Origin: Cyanobacteria bacterium UBA2566
GTDB taxonomy: Bacteria; Cyanobacteriota; Cyanobacteriia; Cyanobacteriales; Desertifilaceae
Assembly (NCBI GenBank): GCA_002340255.1
Contig: DDLS01000038.1
Coordinates: 1 to 5,871, forward strand
DNA length: 5,871 nt
Direction: 5' to 3'
Shown piece after piece: positions 3,804 through 5,871 of the stretch. Position 1 is the stretch's first letter, and every line of letters begins with the position of its first letter. Under the pieces are notes generated by a model, which ran no database searches, had not been told where the DNA came from, and was given only the letters and a program-made list of their open reading frames with translations. The position numbers and the translations under genes are program-made.

Positions 3804-5694
3804 GATGCTGCAAGATAAGAATTGGCAAACCTACCGCGACTTAAAAGAAGCACTTAGCTTAAACCTGCGCCGTCAACTGTTTTTAGCAGTTTGTGACGAT
3901 CCGAATTTTTGCCAGTATTTGGTGAATCAACTGGATATGGAGAGTCGATGTAATGAAACTCCGCTAGATTCGGAGATTCCGCGATGGATAACCCTGGAAT
4001 TAGAAGCGGACGATCCGAATTTGGTTCACCAAATCGATCGCTGGTACAATGTCGCTAATCATCAAGAAATCCAGAAATCTCTCCCTTTCAGTCCTAACTC
4101 TCCTCCTCGACGACGCAAAGATGATTGGATGAAGGTTTCGCCTTTAGATCTCTCTCCCCATGTTCCCCGCGAGTTTTCCCCTGGGTTCCAATTTTTTGGG
4201 GTACAGCGTCTGATGCAAAAGTCTCCTACCCAACAATGGTCTTTTTTGCAAAATTTGGAATATATTGCTCAACGGTATCTGGATTTAGCCTGGGATTGGA
4301 ATCTGTTAATCTGGATACCTCGTCCGTGGTTATTTTCGATTCAACAGTCGGTTCCTCGATTTTGGCATTGTCATACGGGGTTATTTGAGTTTGTGGCTGA
4401 ACCGTTGCCAACCAATTCCCGAGGGGTAGCGGGGTTAAAGGAGCAAGTAAAAGAGTTAGCGGAACTGCCTCCGCAAGAGGAAGAAGAGCAGAAATTGGGC
4501 ACAGGAGGAGGGGAAACACCACGTCCTGTAGTAGTCAAAACGGATACTCTAGAAGAGGTGCAAGAGGCGATCGCCGCGCAACGGAAGACTCTAGAAGAGC
4601 TAGAGGAGGATGAGATCGCCCGTTTAGACTTACTCAATGATTTAGGCAATCTCTACTGGATTTTATCTCGGAAAGTGACGAACCGGGAAGAGGGGTTAGC
4701 TGCACTCAAACAAGCGATTCAAACCTATGAACAAGCACTATCCCATCCTCAGATTGAATCCCAACCTCAAGGTTATACTCGGTTGCAGAATAATCTGGGT
4801 ATTGCCTACGGGGAATTATCGCGCCATGAGAACCCGGTAGAAGGGTTACAAAAGGCGATCGCCGCGTATCAGTCTGCCTTATCCCATCAAGGAAAACCGG
4901 TGGATCAATCTTACGATCGAGTGTCGGATCAAGACTCACAGCACTACGCTTCGACTCAAAATAATCTGGGAACTGCTTATTGGAATTTGGCGCAACATCA
5001 AGAGGCGGCTAAAAATTTGAAACAGGCGATCGCGGCTTATCAAGAAGCCCTAAAATATTATCATCCCGATCGCGATGCCCTTAGTTATGGGATGATTCAA
5101 AATAACTTAGGGACTGCGTATTGGAATTTATCCCGATATCACAATTCTAAAGACTATTTACAATTAGCGATTTGGTCGTATCAACTTGCCCTTCAATATC
5201 GTACCCTTGAAACCAATCCCAGTGGCTATACAGCAACACAAAATAATTTGGGAACAACCTATTGGCACTTCGCCAATCAACCCAATGCACCCATTGAACA
5301 GAGACGGGAGCATTTAAGAGAGTGTATTGGAGCCTATCAAAAGGTGATTGAAGCTCTCGAAAATACTAAATCTGAAGGTTCCCTTAACCTCACTTTCGAT
5401 CCCATTGCTACCTATAATAATCTGGGTGTGGCTTTATATCAATTGGCGATGAGTGCCTATCAAGTTGGTTCTAAGGATAAATCGGATATCCTTGAACCCC
5501 TCGAATTATCTCTCAAGTATCATATCGAAGCGTGGACAAGATGGCAGAATAATCCACAAATGGCGTATACGGCACTCAATTATTTACTGCAAGCCGTGCG
5601 ATCGCTCTACAATGAGGGAGGCATTGATGCCCAAAACCGCGCCCTAGCACAAGTTCCCAGAAGTTTATTACCTGAAATTCTCAATCGACTCTGA
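3802..5694 (+). CDS. TPR protein with a cyanobacterial N-terminal domain
   Basis: A 630-residue soluble protein. Residues 1-205 form a domain I know only from cyanobacterial TPR proteins: LRRQLFLAVCDD at 22-33, GFQFFGVQRL at 128-137, and the conserved block LIWIPRPW...QQSVPRFW...TGLFEF at 169-197. A charged linker follows (214-272; PPQEEEEQK, a GTGGGE turn, then a likely coiled coil). Six TPR-like units start near 278, 328, 384, 431, 478 and 537, each with an NNLG-x-AY-x-L helix and most with an AI-x-AYQ-x-AL helix. The units are long (47-58 residues) and several conserved helices are encoded over HIP1 sites (4567, 4855, 5026; another at 5598). TPR arrays bind protein partners, so a scaffold or adaptor role is likely; the N-terminal block recalls the end of small NTPase-like modules in cyanobacterial signalling proteins, but no Walker motif is visible. 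The first of two adjacent ATGs is taken; both lie at the edge of the heptamer array, without a Shine-Dalgarno. An Imm1-like gene follows 50 bases on. Confidence 0.88.
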   Translation: MMLQDKNWQTYRDLKEALSLNLRRQLFLAVCDDPNFCQYLVNQLDMESRCNETPLDSEIPRWITLELEADDPNLVHQIDRWYNVANHQEIQKSLPFSPNSPPRRRKDDWMKVSPLDLSPHVPREFSPGFQFFGVQRLMQKSPTQQWSFLQNLEYIAQRYLDLAWDWNLLIWIPRPWLFSIQQSVPRFWHCHTGLFEFVAEPLPTNSRGVAGLKEQVKELAELPPQEEEEQKLGTGGGETPRPVVVKTDTLEEVQEAIAAQRKTLEELEEDEIARLDLLNDLGNLYWILSRKVTNREEGLAALKQAIQTYEQALSHPQIESQPQGYTRLQNNLGIAYGELSRHENPVEGLQKAIAAYQSALSHQGKPVDQSYDRVSDQDSQHYASTQNNLGTAYWNLAQHQEAAKNLKQAIAAYQEALKYYHPDRDALSYGMIQNNLGTAYWNLSRYHNSKDYLQLAIWSYQLALQYRTLETNPSGYTATQNNLGTTYWHFANQPNAPIEQRREHLRECIGAYQKVIEALENTKSEGSLNLTFDPIATYNNLGVALYQLAMSAYQVGSKDKSDILEPLELSLKYHIEAWTRWQNNPQMAYTALNYLLQAVRSLYNEGGIDAQNRALAQVPRSLLPEILNRL

Positions 5695-5695
5695 T

Positions 5696-5714
5696 GTCAT
5701 AGAGTAGGGAATAG
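5696..5714 (-). repeat. reversed heptamer remnant after the TPR gene
   Basis: Read on the minus strand this is CTATTCCCTACTCTATGAC. It matches CTATTCCCTATGAC at 3141-3154 apart from a five-base insert, and shares the same CTATGAC boundary. It lies one base past the TPR stop codon in the opposite orientation to the array at 3755-3803, so the TPR gene is flanked by inverted copies of one repeat family. Confidence 0.55.
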
Positions 5715-5744
5715 TTTATCTATTATATTGATGGGGGTAAATTA

Positions 5745-5871
5745 ATGTATGTCACTGATTTGTCTGGGCGACACGAAAATCATTCAACTTTTATTAAACA
5801 TCCAACCTGGGAAGAGATCAAAAATGCTATTTTTGATTTAGATGGTTTGGGTTACAGCGCTTTGCGCTGTA
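5745..5871 (+). CDS. Imm1-like protein, N-terminal part, cut by the window edge
   Basis: The first 42 codons of a gene that continues past the right edge. The start ATG has GGGGGT at 5733-5738, seven bases upstream, a weak but usable ribosome site. The N-terminus has MYVTDLSG (1-8), then HPTWEEIKNAIFDLDG (19-34), which resembles the opening of Imm1-type immunity family proteins (a Trp-Glu-x-Ile helix leading to a Leu-Asp-Gly turn). Such proteins are often present as lone genes in filamentous cyanobacteria. The match rests on memory and a short stretch, so another small cytoplasmic family is possible. It follows the TPR gene by 50 bases in the same direction and may be co-transcribed. Its last visible codons (YSALRC) fall in a palindromic repeat; whether the frame continues intact beyond that cannot be seen. 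Confidence 0.55.
   Translation, partial: MYVTDLSGRHENHSTFIKHPTWEEIKNAIFDLDGLGYSALRC
5853..5871. repeat. perfect palindromic repeat, copy 2, inside the Imm1-like gene
   Basis: TACAGCGC, TTT, GCGCTGTA: an 8-bp perfect stem with a three-base loop, ending at the last base of the window. It is similar over 18 bases to the minus-strand sequence at 1641-1658. It lies in the coding frame and contributes YSALRC. The symmetry may extend beyond the edge. Confidence 0.65.

Noticed and set aside
4125..4939. Several ORFs of 77-98 codons in other frames of the TPR gene
   Set aside because: They overlap a gene with clear domain and repeat structure, and their translations (for example serine-rich runs opposite the Glu-rich linker) are what a shadow frame would give.
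5453..5647. 64-codon plus-strand ORF inside the end of the TPR gene
   Set aside because: Shadow frame of the last TPR region, with no ribosome site and no motif.

Overview
The window reads as chromosomal DNA of a filamentous, probably Oscillatoriales-type, cyanobacterium. The grounds are five exact HIP1 octamers (GCGATCGC at 2493, 4567, 4855, 5026 and 5598) where about 0.1 would be expected by chance, heptameric short tandem repeats of the TTCCCTA type, a PEP-CTERM/exosortase surface protein, and two proteins whose conserved parts I recognise from cyanobacteria. No rRNA, tRNA, CRISPR array or complete mobile element is visible.

Layout. Positions 1-200 are non-coding: a leftward extended -10 box near the edge, a CCGTCC/GGACGG hairpin, and a good leftward intrinsic terminator that closes the next gene. 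201-1121 (-) encodes an exosortase-sorted, secreted surface protein. 1122-1640 is a gene-free stretch with small inverted repeats, a G-rich degenerate repeat and a possible decayed transposase tail. 1641-3008 (-) encodes a GlcD-like FAD-dependent oxidoreductase. Its last codons lie in a small palindromic repeat, and its start is overlapped by an out-of-frame 15-codon ORF that owns the only good Shine-Dalgarno.

The right half reads (+): a 94-aa two-helix membrane protein (3155-3439); a truncated C-terminal piece of an SPFH/prohibitin-like protein with no normal start codon (3447-3689); a 630-aa TPR protein with a cyanobacterial N-terminal domain (3802-5694); and the first 42 codons of an Imm1-like protein running off the edge (5745-). 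Arrays of the heptamer TCCCTAT sit directly against the start codons of the 94-aa and TPR genes, and a reversed remnant follows the TPR stop.

The genes do not form an obvious pathway. The left half holds two separately transcribed leftward genes. The right half looks like a rearranged block (membrane protein, broken SPFH gene, TPR scaffold, possible immunity-type protein) shaped by short dispersed repeats. I do not see a convincing undescribed multi-gene system. The most interesting points are the SPFH deletion relic, the repeat-embedded start codons, the palindromic repeat lying in two unrelated coding ends, and the uncharacterised N-terminal domain of the TPR protein.
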